Shown: positions 9,660-18,840 of the stretch, one piece after another
How the letters are laid out: each line of letters opens with the position of its first letter
Numbering within the stretch: position 1 is the stretch's first letter
NCBI RefSeq assembly: GCF_020524045.1
Contig: NZ_JAIVKL010000013.1
Location: 62,001 to 126,000 of the forward strand
Source: Metabacillus litoralis
GTDB taxonomy: Bacteria; Bacillota; Bacilli; Bacillales; Bacillaceae
Reading direction: 5' to 3'
Length of the DNA: 64,000 bases
Translations under genes and position numbers: made by a program
The notes under the pieces: generated by a model
Told to the model about the DNA's origin: nothing
The model's database searches: none
What the model saw: only the letters and a program-made list of their open reading frames with translations

Positions 9660-11138
9660 TTGGATTTAAGTACAATTAAATATTCTTGGTTTGGAAATGT
9701 CAAAGGTGATGTATTAGCAGGTATCGTAGTTGCTCTTGCATTAATTCCTGAAGCAATTGCGTTCTCAATCATTGCAGGTGTAGATCCAATGATCGGATTA
9801 TACGCATCTTTTTGTATTGCGGTGACAATTGCTTTTGTTGGAGGACGACCTGGAATGATTTCAGCTGCAACAGGAGCTACAGCACTGTTGATGGTCACAT
9901 TAGTTGCTGACTATGGATTGCAATATTTACTTGCTGCAACCATTCTTACAGGTATCATTCAGATTATTATGGGTGTTCTAAAATTAGGAAGATTAATGAA
10001 ATTTGTTCCTCGTTCAGTTATGACAGGTTTCGTTAATGCATTAGCTATTTTGATTTTCACATCACAATTACCACATTTTGCAGGTGAATCATGGCAGATG
10101 TTTGCCATGGTAGCTGGAGCATTAGCTATTATTTATATTTTGCCACGTTTTACGAAGGCTGTTCCTTCACCATTAGTAGCGATTGTTGTTATTTCAATCA
10201 TTGCGGTGATGACAGGAAGTGGTGTAAGAACTGTTGGAGATATGGGTGAATTAACACAAGCATTACCATTATTTTTATTACCTGATATTCCATTAAACTT
10301 TGAAACATTGCAAATCATTTTCCCATATTCACTTTCTATTGCGATTGTAGGATTAGTGGAATCTTTATTAACGGCACAAATCGTAGATGATATGACAGAT
10401 ACAGATAGTGACAAAAATAAAGAAGCACGTGGTCAAGGGATGGCAAATATTGTTTCAGGATTTTTTGGCGGGATGGCTGGTTGTGCGATGATTGGTCAAT
10501 CCGTGATTAATGTTAAATCAGGTGGTAGAGGACGATTATCTACTTTGGTTGCAGGGGTTTTCTTAATGGTGTTAATTTTACTATTAAACGACTTTCTTGT
10601 ACAAATTCCAATGGCAGCACTTGTGGGTGTAATGATCATGGTTTCTATTGGAACATTTGATTGGACATCATTAAAAACTCTTCACAGAGTACCGTTAACA
10701 GATTCGTTAGTAATGGTTGTTACAGTCATTACTGTGATCATCACTCATGACTTATCTAAAGGTGTTCTTGTTGGGATTATTTTAAGTGCGATCTTCTTCG
10801 CTGCAAAAATATCAAAAGTAAAAGTAACAAGCTTATCAGCAGAGAGATCTAGTAAGAAGATATACCAAGTATCAGGTCAATTATTCTTTGCCTCTGTTAC
10901 AGATTTTGTTAAAGAATTTGATTTTAAAGAAAATGTGAAGGAAATAGATTTAGATTTAACACAGGCACACCTTTGGGATGATTCCGCTGTTGGCGCTATC
11001 GATAAAGTTGTAATTAAGTACCACCAAAATGGTGTAAAGGTGAATTTAATAGGCGTCAATTCAGAAAGTAATAAATTAATTGAAAAAATCGCTGTTCATA
11101 ATAAACCAGGTGGACTGAATAAAGTAGCAAATCATTAA
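9660..11138 (+). CDS. SulP-family anion transporter with STAS domain
   Basis: About 492 residues. The SulP signature occurs near the N-terminus ([20 protein letters not shown]), followed by about ten to twelve hydrophobic helices. A cytoplasmic STAS domain occupies roughly the last 100 residues ([16 protein letters not shown] and [20 protein letters not shown]). SulP proteins move sulfate, bicarbonate or other anions; the substrate is not visible. The frame opens at GTG 9651, but GGAGAGG directly abuts it and is correctly spaced to the TTG at 9660, so TTG is preferred. A MITE copy is inserted immediately after the stop codon. Confidence 0.9.
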   Translation: MDLSTIKYSWFGNVKGDVLAGIVVALALIPEAIAFSIIAGVDPMIGLYASFCIAVTIAFVGGRPGMISAATGATALLMVTLVADYGLQYLLAATILTGIIQIIMGVLKLGRLMKFVPRSVMTGFVNALAILIFTSQLPHFAGESWQMFAMVAGALAIIYILPRFTKAVPSPLVAIVVISIIAVMTGSGVRTVGDMGELTQALPLFLLPDIPLNFETLQIIFPYSLSIAIVGLVESLLTAQIVDDMTDTDSDKNKEARGQGMANIVSGFFGGMAGCAMIGQSVINVKSGGRGRLSTLVAGVFLMVLILLLNDFLVQIPMAALVGVMIMVSIGTFDWTSLKTLHRVPLTDSLVMVVTVITVIITHDLSKGVLVGIILSAIFFAAKISKVKVTSLSAERSSKKIYQVSGQLFFASVTDFVKEFDFKENVKEIDLDLTQAHLWDDSAVGAIDKVVIKYHQNGVKVNLIGVNSESNKLIEKIAVHNKPGGLNKVANH

Positions 11139-11142
11139 TAAA

Positions 11143-11301
11143 GACTGTTGTCATAAACTTTTTTGTTTTAATAACCTGAAAAAATAGCTCTGCATAAGGT
11201 CTTGTGGCATCTTTTCTTTCTTGAATAATACCTTATAGTGGTAAACACAGGGTTTTAACAGATAATTAGGTAGTTCAGCAACAATCTTTGAGAAAAGAGC
11301 C
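11143..11301 (-). mobile_element. MITE-like element, copy 1 (reverse orientation)
   Basis: 159 bp between GACTGTTGTC and AAAAGAGCC. The flanks TTAATAAA (11135-11142) and TTAATGAA (11302-11309) match at 7 of 8 bases as a target duplication. The left duplication contains the SulP stop codon. Internal words (AGTCTTG-like, AAAAGATGCCAC on the minus strand) match the other copies. Confidence 0.8.
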
Positions 11302-11318
11302 TTAATGAAATAGTTTAG

Positions 11319-11352
11319 AAAAAGAACATCAATTGTTTGATGTTCTTTTTTC
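11319..11352. terminator. Bidirectional terminator between convergent genes
   Basis: A perfect 14-bp stem (AAAAAGAACATCAA with TTGATGTTCTTTTT) around a 4-base loop has A and T tracts on both sides. It can serve both the SulP gene and the convergent hydrolase gene. Confidence 0.85.
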
Positions 11353-11388
11353 TGTTGTATTGAAGGGTTCAGATCTACTGCACGAATG

Positions 11389-11943
11389 TTATCGATCTAT
11401 GAAATTTTTAATATATTCAGATGTCGTTATTACGGTCGCAAATTCCTTGTGTAGCGTTGCTAGTGAGCTATGATGAATTGTTTCTGCGTCTATGTAGTGA
11501 TCGTTATGGTCAACTAATCCGAAGGCAGCTGTCGCATCTGATATTAAGAATGTTGTAAACCCTAAGTTACCACTCATTCGTGTTGTTGTAGAAACACAAT
11601 GTGGAGTCGTTAATCCTGTAATCACTACTTCTGTTATTCCTTTATTTTTGAGAGTGTCTTCAAGTGCAGTATTAATAAAGGCACTGTTTACCTCTTTTGT
11701 GATAATCATTTCACCATCAATTGGCTGAACGATTTCCTTGATCTGAAAACTATGGTTTTCCGGATAAAACAGTGAATCTGGATTTTGCGAGATATGCTGA
11801 ATAAAAATGACGTTCTGTTTACTAGCTCTCCATAAAGATAAAAGGTGGCTGATGTTTGTTTCTGCTTGTAAGTTATTTCGACTTCCCCAGCTATCATCAT
11901 AAAAAGCGTTTTGTACGTCAATAATGATCAGTGCTCTTTTCAT
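11389..11943 (-). CDS. Cysteine hydrolase, isochorismatase-like family
   Basis: 184 residues with the complete catalytic triad of the family: Asp9 (ALIIIDVQNAFYD), Lys83 (IITKEVNSAF) and Cys116 (TGLTTPHCVSTTTR). Members hydrolyse amide or vinyl-ether bonds in small metabolites such as nicotinamide, isochorismate or ureido compounds; the substrate is not clear here. It is probably cytosolic. It starts 24 bases after the stop of the DUF1272 gene on the same strand, so the two are probably co-transcribed. Confidence 0.9.
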   Translation of the reverse strand: MKRALIIIDVQNAFYDDSWGSRNNLQAETNISHLLSLWRASKQNVIFIQHISQNPDSLFYPENHSFQIKEIVQPIDGEMIITKEVNSAFINTALEDTLKNKGITEVVITGLTTPHCVSTTTRMSGNLGFTTFLISDATAAFGLVDHNDHYIDAETIHHSSLATLHKEFATVITTSEYIKNFIDR

Positions 11944-11965
11944 TTAAAATCACCTCAATGTTAGA

Positions 11966-12163
11966 TTATTTCCTCCAGCTCATAGGACACATGTACTTAG
12001 CAGGTTTCGGTCGTTTTACCAATTCTCCACTACAATTAGGACAAATATTTGACATATCATTCGTGCAGTTTTCACAAAAGGTGCATTCATGAACACAAAT
12101 ATAAGCTATTAAATCAACGTTCGCCTGGCATTTTTCACAAGCGCCTTTCATCTCTAAACCCAT
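11966..12163 (-). CDS. DUF1272 zinc-ribbon-like protein, 65 aa
   Basis: A short cysteine-rich protein starting MGLEMKGACEKC. It has paired CxxC motifs (CEKC, CTFCENC, CPNC) and the family ending GELVKRPKPAK, which is diagnostic of DUF1272. The cysteines almost certainly bind one or two zinc ions; the function of the family is unknown. AAGGGGG precedes the ATG. It is upstream of the isochorismatase-like gene in a likely two-gene operon. Confidence 0.88.
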   Translation of the reverse strand: MGLEMKGACEKCQANVDLIAYICVHECTFCENCTNDMSNICPNCSGELVKRPKPAKYMCPMSWRK

Positions 12164-12443
12164 AATATAGCCCCCTTGCTCAGAATGAATTTTATAAACT
12201 TTGTAGAAATGAAATACTTAAGGTACAGAAATCTAGTATGATCTTTTCTTCTTTTAATGGCACCTTTACCATAGGATCACTATACCTTTAGCGTACACCT
12301 AACAAAGAAGAGTCATATCCATTATCATTATTTTAAATGAAAAGAAATGTAAGATATATGCTATTTATAAGGAGATCAAACTGTTATTCTTAAGAATATA
12401 AGGAATTTAGATAAGTAAAAATGAATTATAAAGGTGAGCAATA

Positions 12444-12863
12444 ATGGACAATGTGAATCGCAAAATTTTAACGATACTTCAAGAAAATGGTCGAATATCA
12501 ATGACAGAGTTAGGAAAGATAGTTGCTTTATCAACTCCAGCCGTTACCGAGAGAGTTCGCAGACTAGAAGAACAAGGTGTCATTGAAGGGTATAAAGCGC
12601 AAATAAATCCGGAAAAAATAGATAAATCTGTAAAAGCCTTTGTTTTAGTTGAAACACATCGTTGCAAAGCGTTCAGAGAATTTTGTAAGGAAAACCCAGT
12701 CGTGATTGAATGTCATCGGTTAACAGGTCAGTATAGCTATTTGGTGAAGATTGTAACAAATAACAATGAAAATTTAGAGAGATTCATAGATGAGACAATG
12801 GAATTTGGTCAGCCTTATACAATGATTAACCTCTCTTCACCTGTACTACATAAAAAAATATAA
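12444..12863 (+). CDS. Lrp/AsnC-family transcriptional regulator
   Basis: 139 residues. The N-terminal winged helix-turn-helix (VNRKILTILQENGRISMTEL, then TPAVTERVRRLEEQGVIEGY) is followed by the RAM effector-binding domain (~65-139, VLVETHRCKAFREFC and HRLTGQYSYLVKI). Family members sense amino acids and form octamers. The target is unknown; the next gene, an oxidoreductase, starts 170 bases downstream on the same strand but looks separately transcribed. The ATG has a weak AAAGGTGAG ribosome site. Confidence 0.92.
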   Translation: MDNVNRKILTILQENGRISMTELGKIVALSTPAVTERVRRLEEQGVIEGYKAQINPEKIDKSVKAFVLVETHRCKAFREFCKENPVVIECHRLTGQYSYLVKIVTNNNENLERFIDETMEFGQPYTMINLSSPVLHKKI

Positions 12864-13033
12864 GTGCGTAGATCAAGCAAATATGTCTCAGTTTTTTGAA
12901 AATAATCAAGGCTCATTTGGACATAGATGCGAAACTTAACAACTATTATAATGGTGTGGGATAGTGGATTCTAAATGTTTCATGGTTTAGTTGAAGACAA
13001 AAGACTTAAAATACATACATAAGGAGAGACATA

Positions 13034-14047
13034 TTGGAGCATAAAATTATTGTTGCTGGTTGTGGTGGAATGTCAAATACTTGGTTAGATTATCTTGAAA
13101 AACGTGATAATGCGAAAATTGTTGCGCTTGTTGATCTTTATGTAGAAACAGCTCAAGCAATGAATGAGAAAAGGAACTGGAATGTGCCGATCTTTTCAGA
13201 TTTATCTCAGGCTATTAAAGAAACAGATGCAGATCTCGTTTTCGATATTACAATTCCTTCGAGTCATAAACAAATTGTCACAACTGCTTTAGAAGCGGGT
13301 TGTCATGTGTTTGGGGAAAAGCCAATGACTGAAAATATGGAAGATGCGAGGGAATTAATTAGAATTTCAGAGAAAACGGGAAAACAATATTCAGTCATGC
13401 AAAACAGAAGATACTTAAAACAAATTCGTGGATTTAGTGATTTTGTCAAAGGTGGGTCTATTGGAAAACTAGGTTCTTTATATGCTGATTTTTTTATTGG
13501 TGCACATTTCGGAGGTTTTCGTGATGTAATGGATAGTCCGCTTATTCTAGATATGGCGATTCATACATTTGATCAAGCACGACTTATTTCTGGAGCGGAT
13601 CCAGTGTCCGTTTATTGTCACGAATTTAATCCTGAAGGATCTTGGTATAAAGGAAATGCTTCAGCGATTTGTATCTTTGAAATGTCCAATGGCTCTGTCT
13701 TTTCTTATCGAGGATCTTGGTGTTCAGAAGGATTTAACACTTCTTGGGAAAGCAATTGGCGTGCAATTGGTGAGAAAGGGACTATTTTATGGGATGGAGT
13801 AACCCCACCAATTTGTGAAGTGATTGATGAGAGTAAGGAAAAAGGATTTATTCACTCCACTAAAAAAATACCTATCCCTTGTGATTGGTCTCATCAAGAA
13901 GGACATTGGGGCTGTATAGATGAAATGTTCTCAGCAATTGAAGAAAAGAGATTAGCTGAAACCGATTGTCGTGATAATATCAAAAGTATGGCAATGGTTT
14001 TCGGAGCCATTGAGAGTGCAAAAACGGGTCAAAAGGTAATGTTATAA
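13034..14047 (+). CDS. Gfo/Idh/MocA-family oxidoreductase
   Basis: 337 residues. The N-terminal Rossmann fold carries the nucleotide motif VAGCGGMSNTW, and the family EKP signature follows at GCHVFGEKPMTEN; its Lys is the usual catalytic residue. The C-terminal alpha/beta domain includes the SPLILDMAIHTFDQAR helix, with Asp and His at the expected catalytic positions. These enzymes oxidise or reduce sugars or inositols with NAD(P). The start is a TTG with AAGGAGAG five bases ahead. It appears monocistronic, with a terminator after the stop. The substrate cannot be inferred. Confidence 0.9.
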   Translation: MEHKIIVAGCGGMSNTWLDYLEKRDNAKIVALVDLYVETAQAMNEKRNWNVPIFSDLSQAIKETDADLVFDITIPSSHKQIVTTALEAGCHVFGEKPMTENMEDARELIRISEKTGKQYSVMQNRRYLKQIRGFSDFVKGGSIGKLGSLYADFFIGAHFGGFRDVMDSPLILDMAIHTFDQARLISGADPVSVYCHEFNPEGSWYKGNASAICIFEMSNGSVFSYRGSWCSEGFNTSWESNWRAIGEKGTILWDGVTPPICEVIDESKEKGFIHSTKKIPIPCDWSHQEGHWGCIDEMFSAIEEKRLAETDCRDNIKSMAMVFGAIESAKTGQKVML

Positions 14048-14061
14048 AAAACAAGATGAAG

Positions 14062-14096
14062 GAGCAAACCCTTTACTAATGGTTTGCTTCTTTTCT
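14062..14096 (+). terminator. Terminator of the oxidoreductase gene
   Basis: AGCAAACC and GGTTTGCT form the stem, followed by TCTTTTCTT. Confidence 0.8.
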
Positions 14097-14313
14097 TATT
14101 TGTTTAAGGTAAGATAGGATAAGATGTGCTCCGAGTGATTATTCTTGTTATGAAGATAATTGAAGAATGATTATAATTTTAAAATATGGTCAAACAAGCA
14201 ATAGAAAAGATTGCTGTTAAAATGTTTAATTGCATACTTTTACTTATCAAAGTGTATCCAGTGATTCTTGATTTTTTTGGGGGAAGTAAATGCAAACTTT
14301 AAATAGAATCCGA

Positions 14314-14350
14314 AGTAAAGGGTGTAGATGCGAATTCTACACCCTTTACT
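14314..14350. other. Orphan perfect hairpin
   Basis: A 14-bp perfect stem (AGTAAAGGGTGTAG with CTACACCCTTTACT) around a 9-base loop lies in a 414-bp gene-free stretch. It is 270 bases after the previous stop and lacks a T-run on either side. No known RNA family was recognised. Confidence 0.5.
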
Positions 14351-14461
14351 ATACGCGAATTTATCAGTAGTACAATCTGTCAAGCTCTAAAAATATGTAG
14401 AATTTTGTCGATATAGTAATTAAGTGTTTTTTTACTATAACATTCAAAAAAGGTCAAGGAA

Positions 14462-14629
14462 ATGGGGGAACTGGCTAAATTTGGAAAAGTAACTTATGAT
14501 ATCCTCCGATTAATCAGTGAGGTAATTCCCAAAATGTCTTTTTGTGTTGCTATGGTGCAACAGTTGAAAAAAGTTGCTGGTAATGCAAAAGATTTAGCAA
14601 AAATCGCTCAAAAGCTTCAAGAAGATTAA
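14462..14629 (+). CDS. Small helical protein upstream of CheX, 55 aa
   Basis: An amphipathic short protein: MGELAKFGKVTYDILRLISE at the start, then IPKMSFCVAMVQQLKKVAG and a Lys/Ala-rich helix to LQED. It ends 36 bases before the CheX gene, so the two are likely co-transcribed. AGGTCAAGGA lies immediately ahead of the ATG, a slightly tight ribosome site. The family is not recognised. The context suggests a partner or regulator of the chemotaxis phosphatase, but this is inference. Confidence 0.55.
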   Translation: MGELAKFGKVTYDILRLISEVIPKMSFCVAMVQQLKKVAGNAKDLAKIAQKLQED

Positions 14630-14665
14630 ACTAAGATCGCTTAGAAAAAGAGAGGAGGTAAAGGC

Positions 14666-15118
14666 ATGAGTAGTACAGCCTCAAAAATAATAACGACGAT
14701 ACAAGAAGGTATGATTGACTCAATAAAACAAATTGTTCCTATTCAAACTGATTCTGTTGATTCTACGTTTGTCAGTAAGAATATCTCACTGAATTTTGCT
14801 GTTCTTGTCGGACTTACAGGTGATATAAAAGGTAAGATTCTTTACAAAGGAGAGTTATCACTTTTTGGTTCAGTTGGGGAGATTATGTTTGGGATGAAAA
14901 TAGAGGGAGATATGTTAAAATCTTTCGCTGGAGAGCTTGGTAATATGATTTCTGGTGGACTTTGTACAAATTTATCTTCTAAAGGCATTGTCATTGATAT
15001 TACATCACCAACGATATTAGAGGGAAGCTCCACAATATCAGGATTTAAAGAAGCTGTTGAAATAGAAGTGTACTTTCAAAATGGAGAGAAATTAAGTATT
15101 GTTGTTATGATTGATTAA
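14666..15118 (+). CDS. CheX-type CheY-phosphate phosphatase
   Basis: 150 residues of one CheC/CheX domain. The active-site pattern S-x3-E-x2-N is present as SFAGELGNMISGG (Ser86, Glu90, Asn93), with a Pro about 22 residues later (ITSPTI). In this family the Glu and Asn orient water to dephosphorylate CheY-P and so end the motility signal. A single such motif places it with CheX rather than two-site CheC. A strong GAGGAGGTAAAG ribosome site is present. No other core chemotaxis gene is nearby, apart from the receptor at 5.3-7.0 kb. Confidence 0.85.
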   Translation: MSSTASKIITTIQEGMIDSIKQIVPIQTDSVDSTFVSKNISLNFAVLVGLTGDIKGKILYKGELSLFGSVGEIMFGMKIEGDMLKSFAGELGNMISGGLCTNLSSKGIVIDITSPTILEGSSTISGFKEAVEIEVYFQNGEKLSIVVMID

Positions 15119-15279
15119 TTTATCTTTGAGTTTTTATTTGCGTATGTTTATTGATTTCGTAAGTGTAGTTGTGATCCTTACTGGGAGCTCTATGATTTAA
15201 TTGGGTATCTCATTGATTCAGTCAGGTCATTCAACTAGGTACTAGAAATCAACATTGGTTTTTAACGTTTAATAGAAAA

Positions 15280-15314
15280 AGAGGTTGAGACATAACTTAG
15301 TCCCAACCTTTTTT
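15280..15314 (+). terminator. Terminator after cheX
   Basis: AAAAGAGGTTGAGAC pairs with GTCCCAACCTTTTTT around ATAACTTA, ending in a T-run. Its stem words match the ends of the dispersed repeat at 5014. Confidence 0.65.
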
Positions 15315-15471
15315 CATAATTTTAAGAATAATCTTGTATGTTAGAGGATATTCCATGTAGATAGATGACAATTCTATGAATGAAACTTAGAAGAAGAAAA
15401 AAAGGTAATTGTTTATGTAGGTAACTAAGTGGCTGTTAATAATGAGCCTTTTCAAATCATGATATGATATA

Positions 15472-15614
15472 GTCTCTTTTCTGAAAAATTGTTGCTAATT
15501 GACGTCTTTATCTGTTAGAACTAGTGTATTATTGCTTAAAAGGTACGACCTGTAGAAGGAAAAATGTACTAGACTTTATAAAGTGTTGTTTCCATCAGGT
15601 TTCTAAAAACAGCC
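15472..15614 (+). mobile_element. MITE-like element, copy 2
   Basis: 143 bp from GTCTCTTTTCTG to AACAGCC, with TTGTTGCTAATTGA and ACTAGACTTTATA inside. The flanking octamers (ATGATATA and AATATATA) match at 6 of 8. The right terminal repeat is eroded (GTTTCTAAAAACAGCC). The rest of 15119-15716 holds no gene. Confidence 0.7.
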
Positions 15615-15716
15615 AATATATAAGAAGGAATCTCTCTTTTCATTAAATAAAACAGGGTGTAAAATAATTGATTCTAAAGAAAAGGGGGGTTCCTTCAACT
15701 ATTTACTTGCAGGGTG

Positions 15717-15959
15717 CTACTCTTTAAAATAAATATACATATTACGCTTACGATGAAATTGGTTTATTAGTTGATCTACTTGAACGCTCAATTCGATTGT
15801 TTCTTTACTCGTCATTCCAGTACTTGCTGCAGAATCAATCATCTGTGAGCTTGTTTTAAGAATTTTTTTCCCAATCTTAAGTAGTTCTTTCTTCTTCCTT
15901 TTTTTAATTCGACTATCCTCAATTAACAGATAAAACCGCTCCTCAATCAATGCAACCAC
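15717..15959 (-). CDS. Spo0E-like aspartyl-phosphate phosphatase, 80 aa
   Basis: The C-terminal half carries the signature SKETIELSVQVDQLINQ (S-x-x-T-[IL]-x-x-S-x-x-[VL]-D-x-x-I), which defines the Spo0E family. These small helical-hairpin proteins dephosphorylate Spo0A-P and delay sporulation. The N-terminal ~45 residues are longer and more basic (RIKKRKKKELLKIGKKIL) than in short family members. The predicted first helix is EERFYLLIEDS. The upstream ribosome region (AAGAGGTGGTTGC) fits an ATG start at 15959. Confidence 0.8.
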   Translation of the reverse strand: MVALIEERFYLLIEDSRIKKRKKKELLKIGKKILKTSSQMIDSAASTGMTSKETIELSVQVDQLINQFHRKRNMYIYFKE

Positions 15960-16096
15960 CTCTTAAATAGATTTTAATAAAAACATTAAACCAGATTAAC
16001 TAATAGAATGGAAGGTATTCGACAAAAATAGAATTTTTATGATAAAAAACTGCATTTTTATAAAGAAAATGAAATCACATAATGAATTTTAATAAA

Positions 16097-16259
16097 GGCT
16101 CTTTTCTGAAAGATTGTTGCTAATTGACCTAATTATCTGTTGAAAACAATGTTTTTTATCGTTTAAAAGGTTCTATTATAAGAAGAAAAGAGCCACTAGA
16201 CTTGATACAGAACTGTTACCTTCAAGTTGATAATAGCAACAAAGTTTGCGAAAACAGTC
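16097..16259 (+). mobile_element. MITE-like element, copy 3 (reference copy)
   Basis: 163 bp flanked by a perfect 8-bp target duplication, TTAATAAA at 16089-16096 and 16260-16267. The ends GGCTCTTTTC and GAAAACAGTC, continued inward by TTGTTGCT and AGCAACAA, are terminal inverted repeats (about 19 of 25 positions). It has no coding capacity. Confidence 0.9.
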
Positions 16260-16288
16260 TTAATAAATAAATAGGAGGATATGAAGAA

Positions 16289-16837
16289 ATGTCACGAATT
16301 GTAACATTACGTAAAAAAACAAAAGAAGACTTACCTATTTTGTGGAACTATAAGTATGGAAAGGATCATCCTGAATGGAAAAAATGGGATGCACCCTATT
16401 TTCCCCTAGAGTTCATTAATTATGATGAATATGTTCAGCAATTTCTTGATGAAGATTTGGAGAAAAGTAGAATCATAGAAGTTGATGGAGTTGTTATTGG
16501 TTATGTTGGATACTATTGGGAATATGAACAAACAAAATGGCTTGAAGCAGGAATTGTTATTTACGATCCTTCCTATTGGAGTGGAGGTTATGGAACAAAA
16601 GCACTCTCTCTTTGGATTGATCATTTGTTTCAAACACTAGATATCCCTCGAGTTGGTATTACGACTTGGTCTGGTAATGAACGCATGATGAAGCTTGCTG
16701 AAAAACTCGGGATGAAATTAGAAGGTAGAATGAGAAAATGTCGCTATTATAATGAGGTGTATTATGACTCGATAAGAATGGGGATTTTAAGGGAAGAATG
16801 GGATGAAATGAAAGCAACTAATACCAAGTTAAAATAG
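16289..16837 (+). CDS. GNAT acetyltransferase, RimJ/RimL-like
   Basis: 182 residues. The GNAT fold is shown by the strand EVDGVVIGYVGYYW, the WLEAGIVIYDPSYWSGGYGTKA motif-A region that binds the acetyl-CoA pyrophosphate, and the late NERMMKLAEKLGMKLEGRMR segment typical of ribosomal-protein or aminoglycoside-type N-acetyltransferases. The protein is cytosolic. AGGAGG lies ahead of the ATG, and a MITE copy ends 30 bases upstream. It is monocistronic. The acceptor is unknown. Confidence 0.9.
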   Translation: MSRIVTLRKKTKEDLPILWNYKYGKDHPEWKKWDAPYFPLEFINYDEYVQQFLDEDLEKSRIIEVDGVVIGYVGYYWEYEQTKWLEAGIVIYDPSYWSGGYGTKALSLWIDHLFQTLDIPRVGITTWSGNERMMKLAEKLGMKLEGRMRKCRYYNEVYYDSIRMGILREEWDEMKATNTKLK

Positions 16838-16919
16838 GTCAACAAAAACCTACTTATCATACTATGCAGTGATGCGATATCAAGAACGAGATAACATACT
16901 AGAGTGAAATTTCCTAATA

Positions 16920-16958
16920 AAAAGTCACCTTGTGTATTCAAAGGGCTTTTTTTCCTTT
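16920..16958 (+). terminator. Terminator after the GNAT gene
   Basis: AAAGTCACCTT and AAGGGCTTT form a slightly imperfect stem, followed by TTTTCC. Confidence 0.7.
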
Positions 16959-17112
16959 TATTGTTTTCCTATTAGGGTTATAAATTTAGGGGAATCACGA
17001 ACCTTCTAATTTTGGATGTATTTGGGGTTTTCCACGAAGATCTTCTTTATTTTGCACTTAACAAAGTACAAAAATCAATAAAAAACTTAGTGAAAAAGGT
17101 GTTTAATGATTG

Positions 17113-17466
17113 TTATAACGTTTCTATTTTTTCGATCATTAGACCTCCAGCACCTTTGCTAAAATAAACCTTAATTTCCATCCCTTCAGAAAGCTCATTT
17201 AAAAAAGGCTTTTTTAAATCAGTTGGACGAAAAGAAATAACTGTGTGATCATCACTCAAACCTTCAACCTTCTCATCTACTACTTTTGTAATTTTATATT
17301 TTTTAATTTTTAGATAACTTTCTTCATGTGTTGAATTGTCAGCTTCAGTATCAACACTACTTACCTTTTTACTAGTGTTTGTCATGAATTCATCTGTTGA
17401 ATAACTAGCTATTAGTAAGAAGAGAATAAGTGTTAAGCAGGATAATAAAATAATTTTCTTAAACAT
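17113..17466 (-). CDS. Secreted or membrane-anchored protein, DUF3221-like
   Basis: 117 residues. An N-terminal hydrophobic helix (residues ~4-20) acts as a signal or anchor, followed by a Ser/Thr/Asp-rich spacer (~25-50) and a small beta domain with KITKVVDEKVEG, GMEIKVYF and IEKIETL. There is no lipobox Cys. The domain pattern recalls the YobA/DUF3221 family of small Bacillus extracellular proteins, but similarity by eye is modest. It has no known role and is monocistronic. Confidence 0.65.
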   Translation of the reverse strand: MFKKIILLSCLTLILFLLIASYSTDEFMTNTSKKVSSVDTEADNSTHEESYLKIKKYKITKVVDEKVEGLSDDHTVISFRPTDLKKPFLNELSEGMEIKVYFSKGAGGLMIEKIETL

Positions 17467-17572
17467 TCCATCGATCTCCTTTAAACAAACTTCACACTAC
17501 TATTCTTCCCAACTAGAAAAACATTAAACATGTATTAAAAGATAAAAACTGTTTGTAAGAGCTTTACTGAAA

Positions 17573-17663
17573 GACTGTTTTTGGAAACTTTGTTGCTTAT
17601 AAATACCGAAGAATCAGCATTCTATTAAATCTAGTGATATCTTTTCTGCATTAAATAGGAGCC
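17573..17663 (-). mobile_element. MITE-like element, copy 4 (reverse, internally deleted)
   Basis: Only 91 bp remain between GACTGTTTTTGG and AGGAGCC. On the minus strand GAAAAGATATCACTAGATTTAATA and AAGCAACAAAGTTT match the right half of full copies, while the left half is missing. Target duplications are not convincing. The remaining gene-free bases of 17467-17917 hold nothing I can name. Confidence 0.65.
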
Positions 17664-17917
17664 TTTATGCGAAAAATACACTGTTTCTACTGCATATTTT
17701 GGTTGCATAGCATATAGCCTACCGAAAAGAGTAAATGATTTATTTGAAAAATAGTTTCCATATTAGAGAATTAGTAGCTATACTAACATATGTGCTAAAG
17801 CATTTTGCCGTTGTTGTAGGCTTTAAGACATTTACTATTAAAGTAGATATTAAAAACAAGATAAGTTGAAATGAACAAATAGATTTGAACATTTAATGTG
17901 TGAATGGAGAAAAAATA

Positions 17918-18760
17918 ATGGATATTCTTACACTGTTGAAAGCTGTCATTCTTGGGTTGGTTGAAGGGTTAACTGAGTTTGCTCCTGTTTCATCAACAGG
18001 TCATATGATTATAGTTGATGATATGTGGTTGCAATCTGAGGCATTTTTAACAAAATATGTTGCCAATACATTTAAAATTGTTATACAGTTAGGATCAATT
18101 TTAGCCGTTGTTGTTATATTTAGAGATCGCTTTATCCAATTACTTGGCTTAGGGCGATTACGTAAGAAAACAAGTAGCACACACCAACCTAGTGAAAATC
18201 ATTTACGACTTTCACAGGTGATTGTAGGGTTAATTCCTGCTGGTGTTCTTGGTGTACTTTTTGAGGATTATATAGATGAACATTTATTTTCAATTGAAAC
18301 GGTATTAATTGGCTTAGTCGTCGGAGCGATTTTAATGATTTTAGCTGATCTCTTCGGTGCAAAAGAGCCGAAAATCGTTTCAGTTGATCAGATTACTTAT
18401 AAGCAGGCGCTTTATGTTGGTCTTATTCAATGCCTCTCGTTATGGCCAGGATTTTCTCGTTCAGGATCAACGATTTCTGGAGGTGTTTTATTAGGGATGA
18501 GCCATAGAGCTGCAGCCGATTTTACCTTTATTATGGCTGTTCCAATTATGGCAGGTGCAAGTACATTATCATTACTGAAAAACTGGCAGTATTTCACACT
18601 AGATGCCATGCCATTTTTTATCACAGGCTTTATTAGTGCATTTGTTTTTGCGTTAATTTCCATCCGCTTTTTCTTAAAATTAATTAATAAAATTAAACTC
18701 GTTCCATTTGCAATCTATCGTATTCTTTTAGTCGTTGTTATCTGGATTGTTTATTTTTAA
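17918..18760 (+). CDS. uppP: Undecaprenyl-diphosphatase
   Basis: About 280 residues with eight predicted membrane helices. It recycles the lipid carrier undecaprenyl pyrophosphate during wall synthesis; overexpression in other bacteria gives bacitracin resistance. Both family motifs are intact: VEGLTEFAPVSSTGH near the N-terminus (catalytic Glu and the SSTGH segment) and PGFSRSGSTISGG near residue ~180. The frame opens at a GTG at 17900, but GGAG is placed correctly for the ATG at 17918. It is monocistronic with its own terminator. Confidence 0.95.
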   Translation: MDILTLLKAVILGLVEGLTEFAPVSSTGHMIIVDDMWLQSEAFLTKYVANTFKIVIQLGSILAVVVIFRDRFIQLLGLGRLRKKTSSTHQPSENHLRLSQVIVGLIPAGVLGVLFEDYIDEHLFSIETVLIGLVVGAILMILADLFGAKEPKIVSVDQITYKQALYVGLIQCLSLWPGFSRSGSTISGGVLLGMSHRAAADFTFIMAVPIMAGASTLSLLKNWQYFTLDAMPFFITGFISAFVFALISIRFFLKLINKIKLVPFAIYRILLVVVIWIVYF

Positions 18761-18766
18761 GCATAT

Positions 18767-18803
18767 TAGCTAAGGTTCACAATGTGTGTATCTTAGCTTT
18801 TTT
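18767..18803 (+). terminator. Terminator of uppP
   Basis: AGCTAAG and CTTAGCT form the stem around a ~20-base loop and are followed by a T-run. Confidence 0.75.
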
Positions 18804-18840
18804 ATTTTGGATAGATGGTGTTTAAAGCCTTTTTGATTTG

